Source: Sulfuracidifex tepidarius (GTDB lineage Archaea; Thermoproteota; Thermoprotei_A; Sulfolobales; Sulfolobaceae). From it: a DNA stretch of 64,000 nucleotides. The notes beneath the pieces were generated by a model. The model ran no database searches, was not told the DNA's origin, and saw only the letters and a list, made by a program, of their open reading frames with translations. The stretch's first letter is position 1. Every line of letters starts with the position of its first letter. This document shows, one piece after another, positions 7,325 through 15,814 of this stretch. A program made the translations under genes and the position numbers. The stretch is taken from the NCBI RefSeq assembly GCF_008326425.1, contig NZ_AP018929.1, positions 1,502,875 to 1,566,874 of the forward strand. The letters run 5' to 3'.

Positions 7325-9776
7325 GCCACCAGTTGAGTTTCTTCAGAACACTGAGGATTGCTGGGACTAAGATAGGTCTAACAACGAACGTATCAAACAA
7401 AACTGAAACTCCTACTGCAAAGCCTATTTCCTGAAGGAACCTTAGATCTGATACTGTAAGAGAGAAGAAAGCGCCTGACAAGATCATTCCAGCCGCAGTC
7501 ACAACTAAACCGGTCTTCTTAATAGAGAAGATGATCCTTTTGTTCCAGTCTTCCTCCTTGGTCTCTATCAAACGGAGTATAATAAAAAGGTCATAGTCTA
7601 TCCCTAGACCGAAGAGTAAAGCGAAGACAACCAGAGGAGTTATCCAATAGACTGAACCAAATACAAGGTACATCATAGCGACGCCGAACAGAGAGCTTAT
7701 TCCTATTGTCGCTGCTAGTCTTAATGGAATTGAAAGAGATCCAAGTACTAGGAAAAGATAAACTACAATTCCTATTATAGTAAATATTAAAGTAAAATGA
7801 AAATATACAAACTCGGAATTGTTGATGATTACTAACCTCTGAGCGTTAGATCCACCTACCAGCCAGCCGGTACCTATGAGATAGTTAGTCATATTTATTG
7901 CACCTTTAGAGAAGACCGGATATGGAACGTAAACTAGAAGGAGAGTATAACCTCCTGCATAAAAGTAATCCGTGAGAGACGTAGGTTTATTCAAAACGTA
8001 ATTACCTATGGAAGCTGGACCGTAAACTATAGCTCCTTCCCTTTCCAAGGATTTCGTTACGTTGAGTATTTTTGAGTAGCTAGCGTTCGGATTTCCCTTA
8101 AAGATCGCATAATCTAGACTGTAGTTGTAGAGATGCGTTAACTGACTTTCTGCCTTCAATGACGATGCGTATGAGGGTATTATCTCATCTATATTGCCGT
8201 TAGTGGTATGCGTAAGAGACACACCTAAAGAAAGTGCAAAGAGGAAAAACATGCCTATAATTACAACTTTTCTATTCTTTACTGAAAAGTTTGCAGCTCT
8301 CTCGAGATATCCTTCCCTTGCATCCTCACTCCTCGGGACATCTTTCCTCGGGAAGCCGAGTTTGTTTACAGGAATAATAGAAATCATCGTATATGTGAGA
8401 AATACAGCGACGAAAACCGATGAAAGTGACGATATAACTAAAGCCAAGCCTATGTTTTCGAGTAAAGAGGATGGGGATACAAGAAATCCCGCAAAACCGA
8501 CCACTATTGAAATACCGCTGAATATTGCCCCTTTACCTGCTGTTTTAAATGCGGCATTCAGAGAAGGTTCCTTCTCCATATTGTTTTTCCTAAGTTCCTC
8601 AAAATATCTATAGAGGAAAAGTATGGCATAGTCTATAGATATTCCAAATACTATTGGTGGAGTGACTAGACCAGAGATATAATAAATTTTGTAGCCGAGC
8701 AAAGACGCAGCGTATACTAGACCGTAAGATAGAACTACTCCAGCCCCAGCGTCAAGGACTAGAATAACTATCGGTATAAGAGCCCTCAGCAGGAGAGCCA
8801 GAAGAATTCCTACAAGAGCTACTGTAGTAACGTCGATTATTTCAATATTGGATTGAGTGTAATAAGCCGATTGAGCATAGAAAGGTAGATGACCAGTTAC
8901 AGATGCGCCATTAAGAGAAGACATGAATCTCTCTACGTTATCCAGACTCTCGTTGTTAGGGACCTCAACCAGGAAAAGCCAGGAGTTGTTCCTATGAAAA
9001 TTAGAGATAGATACAGGAGGTGGGGGAATCCTTTTCTCGACTTGAGAGAGTGCAAATTCTTTAGGATTCTTAAGCTCTAGAGATGAGATGTTAACTCCAG
9101 TTAAGTCTCTGATTATGAGCTTATAGTTAGGATTATTAAGTACTTTTCCTATCAAAGAAATATTAGTGAAATTTGAGGGACCGAAACATAACACAAATGG
9201 GTCTTTGAAAACATGAATAGAAGCGTTCCTCTCTCTTTGTATTAATGTGCCATTAGAGTAATTAAAATAACTCAGAAACTCCTGTATTGCTTTATCACTA
9301 CTTTGATCCAAATGAAGAGGAACCCAGTAGGTTATGTTTAGTTCCTCTGCGAAAAGTGAGGTATTTTCTAAGAGATAGTTACGCAATAGAGTCAGGTTGA
9401 CGTAAAGTTCATGCAAAGAGGTCAAGTTTTTGCAATAAATATCAAGAATTGGTCTAATATAACTCTCATATTCTTTCATTGTATTATTAATATAGTTATA
9501 TGGAGTAATTAAATGAGCATCCCTTAAGAGATATATGTTTTGATATATCTCATTTAGACCCTTTTCATATGAACCGTTATAGATAACATATATAGTATCA
9601 TTACTACTAAAATTGAAATATTTTAAGGCGATTTGCTTAGCTTGTACGCTCTCTAGATTACTAGAGAGGAAAGGTGAATCAGAGTAAACGAAATAGCTGG
9701 ATATAGTAGCTGCAAACGGAGCTAAAATTCCAAGCAGAACTATCCATAGGATCAACTGTACCCATATTTTACGCAT
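7302..9776 (-). CDS. MMPL/RND-superfamily membrane exporter
   Basis: An 824-residue protein with a two-fold layout: an N-terminal helix, a large outside domain (about 25-300) rich in Asn-x-Ser/Thr sequons, five to six helices, then a second helix, outside domain and helix bundle. IDYAILFLYRYFEE in the first half and GIDYDLFIILRLIETKEE in the second carry the G-x-D-Y proton-relay motif of MMPL/RND transporters. Such proteins move lipids or hydrophobic compounds using the proton gradient. The sequons suit a glycosylated protein at the outer face of a Sulfolobales membrane. The substrate is unknown. Confidence 0.85.
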   Translation of the reverse strand: MRKIWVQLILWIVLLGILAPFAATISSYFVYSDSPFLSSNLESVQAKQIALKYFNFSSNDTIYVIYNGSYEKGLNEIYQNIYLLRDAHLITPYNYINNTMKEYESYIRPILDIYCKNLTSLHELYVNLTLLRNYLLENTSLFAEELNITYWVPLHLDQSSDKAIQEFLSYFNYSNGTLIQRERNASIHVFKDPFVLCFGPSNFTNISLIGKVLNNPNYKLIIRDLTGVNISSLELKNPKEFALSQVEKRIPPPPVSISNFHRNNSWLFLVEVPNNESLDNVERFMSSLNGASVTGHLPFYAQSAYYTQSNIEIIDVTTVALVGILLALLLRALIPIVILVLDAGAGVVLSYGLVYAASLLGYKIYYISGLVTPPIVFGISIDYAILFLYRYFEELRKNNMEKEPSLNAAFKTAGKGAIFSGISIVVGFAGFLVSPSSLLENIGLALVISSLSSVFVAVFLTYTMISIIPVNKLGFPRKDVPRSEDAREGYLERAANFSVKNRKVVIIGMFFLFALSLGVSLTHTTNGNIDEIIPSYASSLKAESQLTHLYNYSLDYAIFKGNPNASYSKILNVTKSLEREGAIVYGPASIGNYVLNKPTSLTDYFYAGGYTLLLVYVPYPVFSKGAINMTNYLIGTGWLVGGSNAQRLVIINNSEFVYFHFTLIFTIIGIVVYLFLVLGSLSIPLRLAATIGISSLFGVAMMYLVFGSVYWITPLVVFALLFGLGIDYDLFIILRLIETKEEDWNKRIIFSIKKTGLVVTAAGMILSGAFFSLTVSDLRFLQEIGFAVGVSVLFDTFVVRPILVPAILSVLKKLNWWPNLRHRT

Positions 9777-9828
9777 CGGATGTATATAGCTTGTAGAACT
9801 AAAATGATTTTAGAAACTATAATTTCAT

Positions 9829-9841
9829 ATTGATTATCAAT
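9829..9841. promoter_or_regulatory. Inverted repeat upstream of the MMPL gene
   Basis: ATTGAT-T-ATCAAT is a perfect 6-bp inverted repeat around one base. It sits roughly 55-65 bases before the MMPL start (9776), just upstream of where its TATA element (TTCTAAAATC on the minus strand, near 9808) would be. That is a usual place for a dimeric regulator site, but no regulator can be assigned. Confidence 0.25.
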
Positions 9842-10069
9842 TTCTACTATAAACCTCTGGATATATGAGTTAAACCTTGAAAGCTCTCATTCATCGCCCA
9901 TTTTCCTGAAAGAAAAACTTATATTAAGCATCAAATTTCGTATTACTTTAAAAAGGTAGGGGAGGCAGTTTATTGTCGAATAAACATTATCCCTCTGAGG
10001 TTTTAGCATTAGTTATATCTTCACTTCATGAAAGGAACTATTTAAATAAATACGTTGAGAAGTTTGTTT

Positions 10070-10576
10070 ATGTCGTATGCTTACAGAGTAGGAAAGACAA
10101 TCATGGATTTAGCATCGATGTCAAGGAATCGAGATTATCTAAAGCACATGAAAAGGGCTATTGATCTATATATTCAGGAAAGCAATAGATATACAATTCT
10201 TCACCCTATGAGCAAGGAGAGCTTCCTAGGGGAGTTGCTGCTAAATATATCTGAAAATATACCTATTATTCTTAATTTTAAGTTAAAAAAAGAATATTTC
10301 ATAAAAATATTGGAGAAGATGAATTTACCTGATTTTATTGATAAATCTAAGTTAATTTCAAGTAAAATAGAGTTTTTTGTAATGATGAAACTAGAGTCTC
10401 GTAAGATCGAGATTAAGATCATCATTAAGAGCGACAATCTTTCAATGAGGTTAGATCAACCATTTGAAAGCGACGAGATACATGAACTAATATGTAAAAA
10501 GAGAGTCAGGAAGAGCCCAATAAATACTATAATAAGCCAGGCCATGTCAGGACTTTCATCAGTTTTAATCAACTAG
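10070..10576 (+). CDS. Hypothetical protein, unrecognised family
   Basis: A 168-residue soluble protein that I do not recognise. ATG at 10070 is chosen because TTTAAATA at 10041-10048 lies 26 bases upstream, as for a leaderless transcript; a TTG at 10055 would add five residues. It begins MSYAYRVGKTIMDLASMSRN and is rich in Lys, Ile and Ser, with no cysteine cluster, signal peptide or clear membrane helix. Just upstream, in another frame, a short open frame from TTG 9973 to 10164 overlaps it and has its own TATA and purine-rich leader. The two could be a separate small gene and this gene, or remnants of one longer frame-shifted gene. Confidence 0.5.
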   Translation: MSYAYRVGKTIMDLASMSRNRDYLKHMKRAIDLYIQESNRYTILHPMSKESFLGELLLNISENIPIILNFKLKKEYFIKILEKMNLPDFIDKSKLISSKIEFFVMMKLESRKIEIKIIIKSDNLSMRLDQPFESDEIHELICKKRVRKSPINTIISQAMSGLSSVLIN

Positions 10577-10584
10577 ATTTTGAT

Positions 10585-12417
10585 TTACAATTTAGGCACA
10601 ACGTCCTCTATTTTGTTTGCAAACTTTGTTCTGATCTGTTCATTCGTGACTCTTTTCCGGCTTTTCTTTATAGAGTAAATAGTAATCTTCACCACCTTCC
10701 TCTTTGAAGGTGGCTTGTTTATTATGCTTGAGTCTATCTTGTAAGGTACCTTTACTGTGGAAAAATAAACTATCGAAGCTAAGCCGACCAACAATAGAAA
10801 CGGAGCTAAACTGATGGCGAATCCGTTTGAAAGCAGGGAGCTACCTAGGTCCAATGTCCAAAATATAGCTCCAGTAATTAAAAGGTAGAACCTCTGTCCT
10901 ATATATACTGGGCTTAAAACAAGCTTCCAAAAGTCCCTCAGCCATTTTGCCTTAGTTTTCATCAAACTCAGTATTATAGTGTTATAGAATGTATAATAAA
11001 TCTTTGATATTTGAAATGAAAATGCTACAAATATAACTAAAGCAAAGATCAAATCCACGCTAGACATAAAAATATCAATTAACGAAGGGCCTAAAATCGG
11101 ATCTATTAAGGTACTTATGAAGCTGTTAAGCTTCGAGAAAAGAAAGATTGGCAAAATTAGGTACCCTACAACAAGGATGAAACTCTTGAACAAGTTAGAC
11201 CTTGCAATTGGGGACAAACTTTTGATAGCGTTTCTGTTAACCCAAAGGAAAGCTGAGTCTACAAGTCTCAGAGTGTAAGACTTGCTGTAAATATAAGATA
11301 TAAGATTTTCAATTTTATTTATATTAATATCAATAATTGATACAATAATTGACGAAATGATTACTACAGTTACTGATAAGTAGTAAATCGGATATAGATC
11401 TAGACCCTCACTTATTGCGTCTATACTTACTATTATACCGAATTCGCTTATAGCTATCATGTAGAATCCGTTTCCAAACGCTCTCTTGAATGGGGATCCT
11501 GTAACCCATGAGGCAACACTGAATGAGAAATACTTTATTACCAAAACTAAAAGACCAATTACAAAGAACTCTATTAAAGATATAGATATTTTCAAATAAC
11601 CACCAACGGAGAGGAAGAAGAATATCAGAGCTAAATCTCGTATAGGAGAACTCAACTTGAACACCTTGTTGCTCGAAGAGATTGAGGAGAACGCTATACC
11701 AGCAAGTATCATAGAAAGTGTAGTTGGTATCCCGACGGAAGTAGAGACGAACTCAAACACGAAGACTAAGGTGACGGGTATCAGAACCGTAAGACCTTGG
11801 TCGTCTATCCTTATAATGTTCTCCACAAAACGATTGACGAAGAATTTTGCAATACCGTAAATCAGGATAGATGCTACTATAATTTCTATTAGCACAGATA
11901 TTACAGTAAGCAGCCTAAATGACCCATTTAATGCTACAAAGAAAGAGTAGAGAAAGAAAACCTCCACGTCCTCTATTGATGCTACTGCTATCAGAACGTC
12001 CTTGTCGTCTATGTTTTTCTTTTCAAAGAGTTTGTAAAGAATGGAGGTACTGGTATCTAAAGAAGCCAAAACTAAGAAGGTAGAAACGAAAGGTGAGAAA
12101 TGAAGTATGTATATTCCAGCTAAATAGGAAAATGTAGTTATCAGAGTTAGCTCTACTAATGCTATAGTGATGGATTTTCTCATTAGAGAACCTATGTTGG
12201 ATACATTGAAACCAGCCCCTATCTCGAACGAGAGCAAGTTAAGCGCCAGGAAAGTGAGGATAGAGAAGTAAGAAGAATTAAAGTTTATACTAAGGAAAGA
12301 AGTTCCTATAACTCCTCCTAAAAGATATGCCACAATAGGATTTATCTTAATCCTGGTTAGAGCATAGGCTAACATTAAAGTGAAAATCAATGTAAGGCTA
12401 AGGTACTCATAGTTCAT
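10585..12417 (-). CDS. CPA2-type cation/proton antiporter
   Basis: A 610-residue membrane protein. Its N-terminal 370 residues carry about twelve helices with the Kef/NapA (CPA2) features: PIVAYLLGGVIG, NLLSFEIGAGF in the place of the ion-binding LLFxxGLE segment, and SIEDVEVFF, where Asp replaces or contributes to the ND/DD pair. No KTN or TrkA domain follows; instead the C-terminal third has three or four more helices and a basic tail. Members exchange Na+ or K+ for H+ at the membrane and help pH homeostasis in acidophiles. It stands alone between the hypothetical gene (convergent) and the phosphorylase gene. Confidence 0.8.
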   Translation of the reverse strand: MNYEYLSLTLIFTLMLAYALTRIKINPIVAYLLGGVIGTSFLSINFNSSYFSILTFLALNLLSFEIGAGFNVSNIGSLMRKSITIALVELTLITTFSYLAGIYILHFSPFVSTFLVLASLDTSTSILYKLFEKKNIDDKDVLIAVASIEDVEVFFLYSFFVALNGSFRLLTVISVLIEIIVASILIYGIAKFFVNRFVENIIRIDDQGLTVLIPVTLVFVFEFVSTSVGIPTTLSMILAGIAFSSISSSNKVFKLSSPIRDLALIFFFLSVGGYLKISISLIEFFVIGLLVLVIKYFSFSVASWVTGSPFKRAFGNGFYMIAISEFGIIVSIDAISEGLDLYPIYYLSVTVVIISSIIVSIIDININKIENLISYIYSKSYTLRLVDSAFLWVNRNAIKSLSPIARSNLFKSFILVVGYLILPIFLFSKLNSFISTLIDPILGPSLIDIFMSSVDLIFALVIFVAFSFQISKIYYTFYNTIILSLMKTKAKWLRDFWKLVLSPVYIGQRFYLLITGAIFWTLDLGSSLLSNGFAISLAPFLLLVGLASIVYFSTVKVPYKIDSSIINKPPSKRKVVKITIYSIKKSRKRVTNEQIRTKFANKIEDVVPKL

Positions 12418-12598
12418 TAGAACTACTTTCTACTCCTCCTAATTATTTTAAAATATTCATGAACCTTATCGTGCCAGTAAAGGACATGGATACATGTGCC
12501 CTCTTTTCTTTGCCACAAGAAGGAAAAAAACTAGAAATATAAAAATATTAAAAAAAGATCTTGCTTCCTTATAAAGCGTAGGAAATATGCTTAGAAAG

Positions 12599-13303
12599 CT
12601 AACTAGTTATCGTGTCTAGAATTACCTTAGCTATCTCCTTCTCGGATTTACTTATATCCTCCTTGTTCATCGAGTTCTTCGTTACCACGTTTCTGTAAAT
12701 AAGATGGACAGAAGCCACATTGATACCGAGTCTTACTCCCTCAAAATACAGTCCAGCACCTTCTAGATCTATTGCAAGATGGTTTAAGGACTTCCATTTC
12801 TGGAACATCTTCTCGTCATGAGAGTGGATTGAATCGCTAGTAAACATAGCACCAGTCACTGACTTAATACCAGATTTGTTTAGTCTATCGCTAAGATCAT
12901 GAATTAAACTTACATCACCTACCGCAGCGAAGTTGACTAATTCTCCTAATTCTTGCAATGCAAAGCCTCCTATGTTAAACGAGTAGCCTGTTGGTATTAC
13001 AACTGTTCCCGCGTCTGCCTTCTCGCTTATACCAGTAGCGGAACCGAATCTAACTATTGTCTTAGCCCCTAGACTGCCTAGGTCATTAACTATAAGAGAT
13101 AATGAAGAATTTCCTATGCCATGGAAAGTAACTGTGACTTTTTGGTCTCTGTAGGTACCAGTGTAAGTATAGTATCCAGCGAATTCGTTAACGGACTCTG
13201 CGTTAGATAAAAGTGAAGTTACAGTCTTCATTCTTTCCAAATTACCCACTATTATTGCTTTATCTCCTATCTTTCCTTCCTTGCCTGCTAAGATTATCGC
13301 CAT
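12599..13303 (-). CDS. Nucleoside phosphorylase (PNP/MTAP) family paralogue
   Basis: A 234-residue protein of the hexameric PNP/UDP family, the same length as the Sulfolobus 5'-methylthioadenosine phosphorylase. Visible family parts are VGNLERMKT (phosphate loop, usually VGDPxRA), FHGIGNSSL, RFGSATGI, TSDSIHSHDEKMFQKW and AIDLEGAGLYF (usually the ribose-binding MExA). The C-terminal S-D motif that supplies the purine-binding Asp is absent: the place reads HLIYRNVVTKN. The GD of the phosphate loop is also changed to GN. So this may bind another base or be inactive; it is probably not the main MTA phosphorylase. Confidence 0.75.
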   Translation of the reverse strand: MAIILAGKEGKIGDKAIIVGNLERMKTVTSLLSNAESVNEFAGYYTYTGTYRDQKVTVTFHGIGNSSLSLIVNDLGSLGAKTIVRFGSATGISEKADAGTVVIPTGYSFNIGGFALQELGELVNFAAVGDVSLIHDLSDRLNKSGIKSVTGAMFTSDSIHSHDEKMFQKWKSLNHLAIDLEGAGLYFEGVRLGINVASVHLIYRNVVTKNSMNKEDISKSEKEIAKVILDTITS

Positions 13304-13575
13304 AATAGGTCAGCAAGTTATCTATTACGTTAACTAAAAATTCGACCTTCAACTATCTCACCAACTAATTGATAATGCCATACCTTTCTTTAGTTGAGAT
13401 CTTGCTTAAACAAAATCTTACCTCGAACCTTAAAACTAGATCAGGAAATGATGTTTAATTAATTATTTTAGAATAAGGTAATTGATAAATAAAAGTTAAG
13501 GGTAGATAAATTATAGAAAAGTATATATATGAGATAAGAGATAGTAAAATCAATGTTCTTCTCTAAAGACGTTAG

Positions 13576-13767
13576 ATGCAATGCATTTTTTGTAAAAATG
13601 AGTTTAAAAACAAGAGGGCAATGAAAATACATCAGGAGTTAGAGAGGATACCTGACTGTCCAATCTGCGGTTGGAAAAACAGGAGAGGAACAATAGGTAG
13701 TTTACTTAGGCATTTGAAAATGAGGAAAGACCAGAAGCATAAGGAGCTATTGAGCAGTTTACAATAG
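13576..13767 (+). CDS. Small two-finger C2H2-type zinc protein
   Basis: A 63-residue protein with two zinc-finger-like units: MQCIFCKNEFKNKRAMKIH (CxxC then H), and CPICGWKNRRGTIGSLLRH (CxxC then H) with more His later. Small C2H2 proteins of this size are common in Sulfolobales and in their viruses and plasmids, usually as DNA-binding regulators. TATATATA at about 13520 implies a leader of some 25-30 bases. It stands alone, and no target can be named. Confidence 0.72.
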   Translation: MQCIFCKNEFKNKRAMKIHQELERIPDCPICGWKNRRGTIGSLLRHLKMRKDQKHKELLSSLQ

Positions 13768-13860
13768 ATCCTAAATATTAATAACTATTAAACGAAACAG
13801 CAAATTAATAATCTCTAGATAAGTAATCTTTTTTAAAACTTAATAATTTCATATTTTAAC

Positions 13861-15186
13861 TTATTCTTTTTCTTCTGGACTTTTTCTTATAATATCAAGA
13901 CTCTCTAGGTAGAAAAATCCCAGAACCATCCATCCTAAAAAAGCATAAACCACATAAGGTTGCACTTGTGATAAACTGTTCAGAAGAAGATAGGTAGACA
14001 GGATTACTGCTATTCCTCCAATCCCCACTTCTACTAACTTTCTAAGCTTGAAACGCTTAGAAGAAATTCTTAACAATGAAACATTAGATGACATATGAAT
14101 GAATAAATTGAAGATACCTGAAATTGCACCGACGTAACCTAATGCTTCATATATTCCGCTTAAATATGTAGGAATAATAACCAGTAAAAATATTCCTATT
14201 ATAGAACTTATCTCGGATATAATAGGCTTATTTCTTCTAACTAAGGAGAGCGTCCTATGAAGGAAACCGTCTTTAGACATGTTATAAATTACACGTGATG
14301 TAGCAGTGAGAAACGAGATACCACCTAAAATTCCGTCTGAGATGGCAACTAATGAGATGAGAATTTCCCCCATGAGACCGAACTTCAGTACAAGAAATTG
14401 TGTTAAGTTGCCCTCAAATCCTATATCATCTAGCGAATAAAAGAAGAATGTTGCTAAGAGACCCCCAGTGAGTATGGCTGATATTGCTACCCTACCTACA
14501 GTTTTTTTGGCGTCCTTCACCTCATCCGTTAGAGGAGTTATTGAACCGTAGCCCGTAGGTATTCCAAGACCGTATAATGCACCTAGCCATATAGAAGAAA
14601 AGTCATTTAATGACGCAGAAAAGAAGGGATCGTATAACTTGAAATCAGAAAGGTATAGCAAATAGAAAGCTATCAGCCCTAATATGATGAGCTCTGCTCC
14701 AGCGAATACCTCAGCGAACTTAGAGGAAACGTTTACTCCTCCGACAACAAGGGCTCCTGCTACTACGATGATAATAAGTATAGAATACAATGGGGATAAA
14801 CCAGTCACAAGATTGAAAATATACCCGCTTCCAAGCATCAGCGAACCTCCGTAACTTAAAGAATAAACTACGTACATCCAACCTGTTTCGAAGCCCATAC
14901 GTTGAGAGAGCCCGTAAAGTCCGTATGTGTAATAACCTCCTCCTGATGAAAATCGCCTAGACAGAAAGTAGATTACTAAACCATTTAAAAGGACTATGAT
15001 TGTCGCAGTCATCATTGAAATCACCGCGAATTTCCCCGCTATAGAAAGCATCACAGTACCAAACGCTATCAGGGAGATGAAGGGACCTTGACCACCGATG
15101 GACAGAAAAAACAAGTCCTTGAATGATAACGTCCTTTTCAACTTTTTAGTATCAGACCTCCCTGTGCTCCTGTCAGCATTTTCCAT
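13861..15186 (-). CDS. APC-superfamily amino acid permease
   Basis: A 441-residue membrane protein with about twelve helices and the APC pattern: LSFKDLFFLSIGGQGPF at helix 1, RRFSSGGGYYTYG at helices 2-3, GLGIPTGYGSITPLTDEVKDAKK at helix 6 and the following loop, and TSRVIYNMSKDGFLH after helix 8. It would import amino acids or related compounds with protons. The mRNA may be leaderless, since AATTTAAAAAG lies about 20-30 bases before the start. It reads away from the int(N) remnant. Confidence 0.82.
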   Translation of the reverse strand: MENADRSTGRSDTKKLKRTLSFKDLFFLSIGGQGPFISLIAFGTVMLSIAGKFAVISMMTATIIVLLNGLVIYFLSRRFSSGGGYYTYGLYGLSQRMGFETGWMYVVYSLSYGGSLMLGSGYIFNLVTGLSPLYSILIIIVVAGALVVGGVNVSSKFAEVFAGAELIILGLIAFYLLYLSDFKLYDPFFSASLNDFSSIWLGALYGLGIPTGYGSITPLTDEVKDAKKTVGRVAISAILTGGLLATFFFYSLDDIGFEGNLTQFLVLKFGLMGEILISLVAISDGILGGISFLTATSRVIYNMSKDGFLHRTLSLVRRNKPIISEISSIIGIFLLVIIPTYLSGIYEALGYVGAISGIFNLFIHMSSNVSLLRISSKRFKLRKLVEVGIGGIAVILSTYLLLNSLSQVQPYVVYAFLGWMVLGFFYLESLDIIRKSPEEKE

Positions 15187-15490
15187 ACTATAATTTTTGT
15201 ATATAATTTAAAAAGTATAGAGTAGGTTTATTTTAGCAGAAAACAGTTATAAAAACTAATATACACTAAATAGACATGAATTACCTATCAGCCAATTCAT
15301 TAAAAAGCTATTTAATATAAGCTATATCAATTAAAATACCTATTCAGCAAAAATCATGTAAGAATATTACTAAATTATGGTATACATGAAATTTCTCTTG
15401 CAAATATGGAATCTTTATCACTACTTTTCAACGCATGTATTGATATGATAATTATCATCACTCTTAAACTAGCGTATCAATAATAAGGTA
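15187..15490. other. AT-rich intergenic region before the int(N) remnant
   Basis: About 304 bases with no supported gene. It holds the probable promoter of the permease (minus, near 15205), a perfect 14-bp palindrome at 15445-15458, and a TATA-like CTTAAAC near 15463-15469 for the int(N) remnant. Otherwise it looks like decayed non-coding DNA. Confidence 0.6.
15445..15458. promoter_or_regulatory. Perfect 14-bp palindrome ATGATAATTATCAT
   Basis: A self-complementary 14-mer centred at 15451/15452, directly upstream of the TATA-like sequence of the int(N) open frame. The position suits an operator for a dimeric repressor of the integrase. No matching regulator is seen in the window. Confidence 0.35.
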
Positions 15491-15751
15491 ATGGGTAATA
15501 AAACTTTCACATTTGGTGATATTAGAATAAGGGAATTGAATGGGAAGTATTACCTTTGCACGATAGAGAATGACTTGAGTGGTAAGAGAAGGGATCATTA
15601 CGTAGGACCTTTAGCCGACGTAGTTGAGACATACGAGAAAGTGAAAGAGGATAGCAGTGGGGGTCTTAGGAGGTACTCCCTAAGAGGATGCCGTCACGGG
15701 GACTTGAACCCCGGACAACCCGGTCTTCAGCCGGGCGCTCTCCCGGGCTGA
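15491..15751 (+). pseudogene. SSV-type integrase N-terminal remnant, int(N), running into tRNA-Phe
   Basis: An open frame of 86 codons starting MGNKTFTFGDIRIRELNGKY, with YVGPLADVVETYEKV further on. This matches the start of the SSV1 (fusellovirus) tyrosine recombinase as I recall it, which has [18 protein letters not shown] and YVGPLADVVESY. In such viruses the attachment site lies inside int, so integration splits the gene at a tRNA. Here the frame continues from 15689 through the 3' half of tRNA-Phe on the opposite strand (GDLNPGQPGLQPGALPG) to a chance TGA. That is the expected left boundary of an integrated element. The catalytic C-terminal half (R..HxxR..Y) is missing and no element follows, so this is a fossil. 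ATG and a TATA box survive. Confidence 0.8.
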
Positions 15752-15762
15752 GCTACGACGGC
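15689..15762 (-). tRNA. tRNA-Phe (GAA)
   Basis: Read on the minus strand: acceptor GCCGTCG/TGACGGC (the last pair is G-T), D stem GCTC/GAGC, anticodon stem CCCGG/CCGGG around loop CTGAAGA (anticodon GAA), T arm CGGGG-TTCAAGT-CCCCG, discriminator A. It has 74 bases, no intron and no encoded CCA. Its 3' half is the attachment site used by the SSV-type element whose int(N) overlaps it. Confidence 0.95.
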
Positions 15763-15782
15763 AAATTATGTTATACTAATAG

Positions 15783-15790
15783 CTTTAAAA
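15783..15790. promoter_or_regulatory. Palindromic TATA box shared by tRNA-Phe and the archaemetzincin-like gene
   Basis: CTTTAAAA, with the symmetric core TTTAAA at 15784-15789, lies about 25 bases from the tRNA-Phe 5' end (15762, minus) and about 27 bases from the ATG at 15815 (plus). Both distances suit an archaeal TATA-to-start spacing, so one TBP site could serve both directions. Confidence 0.5.
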
Positions 15791-15814
15791 CTTTAACCCT
15801 AACAAATCTTTTTT

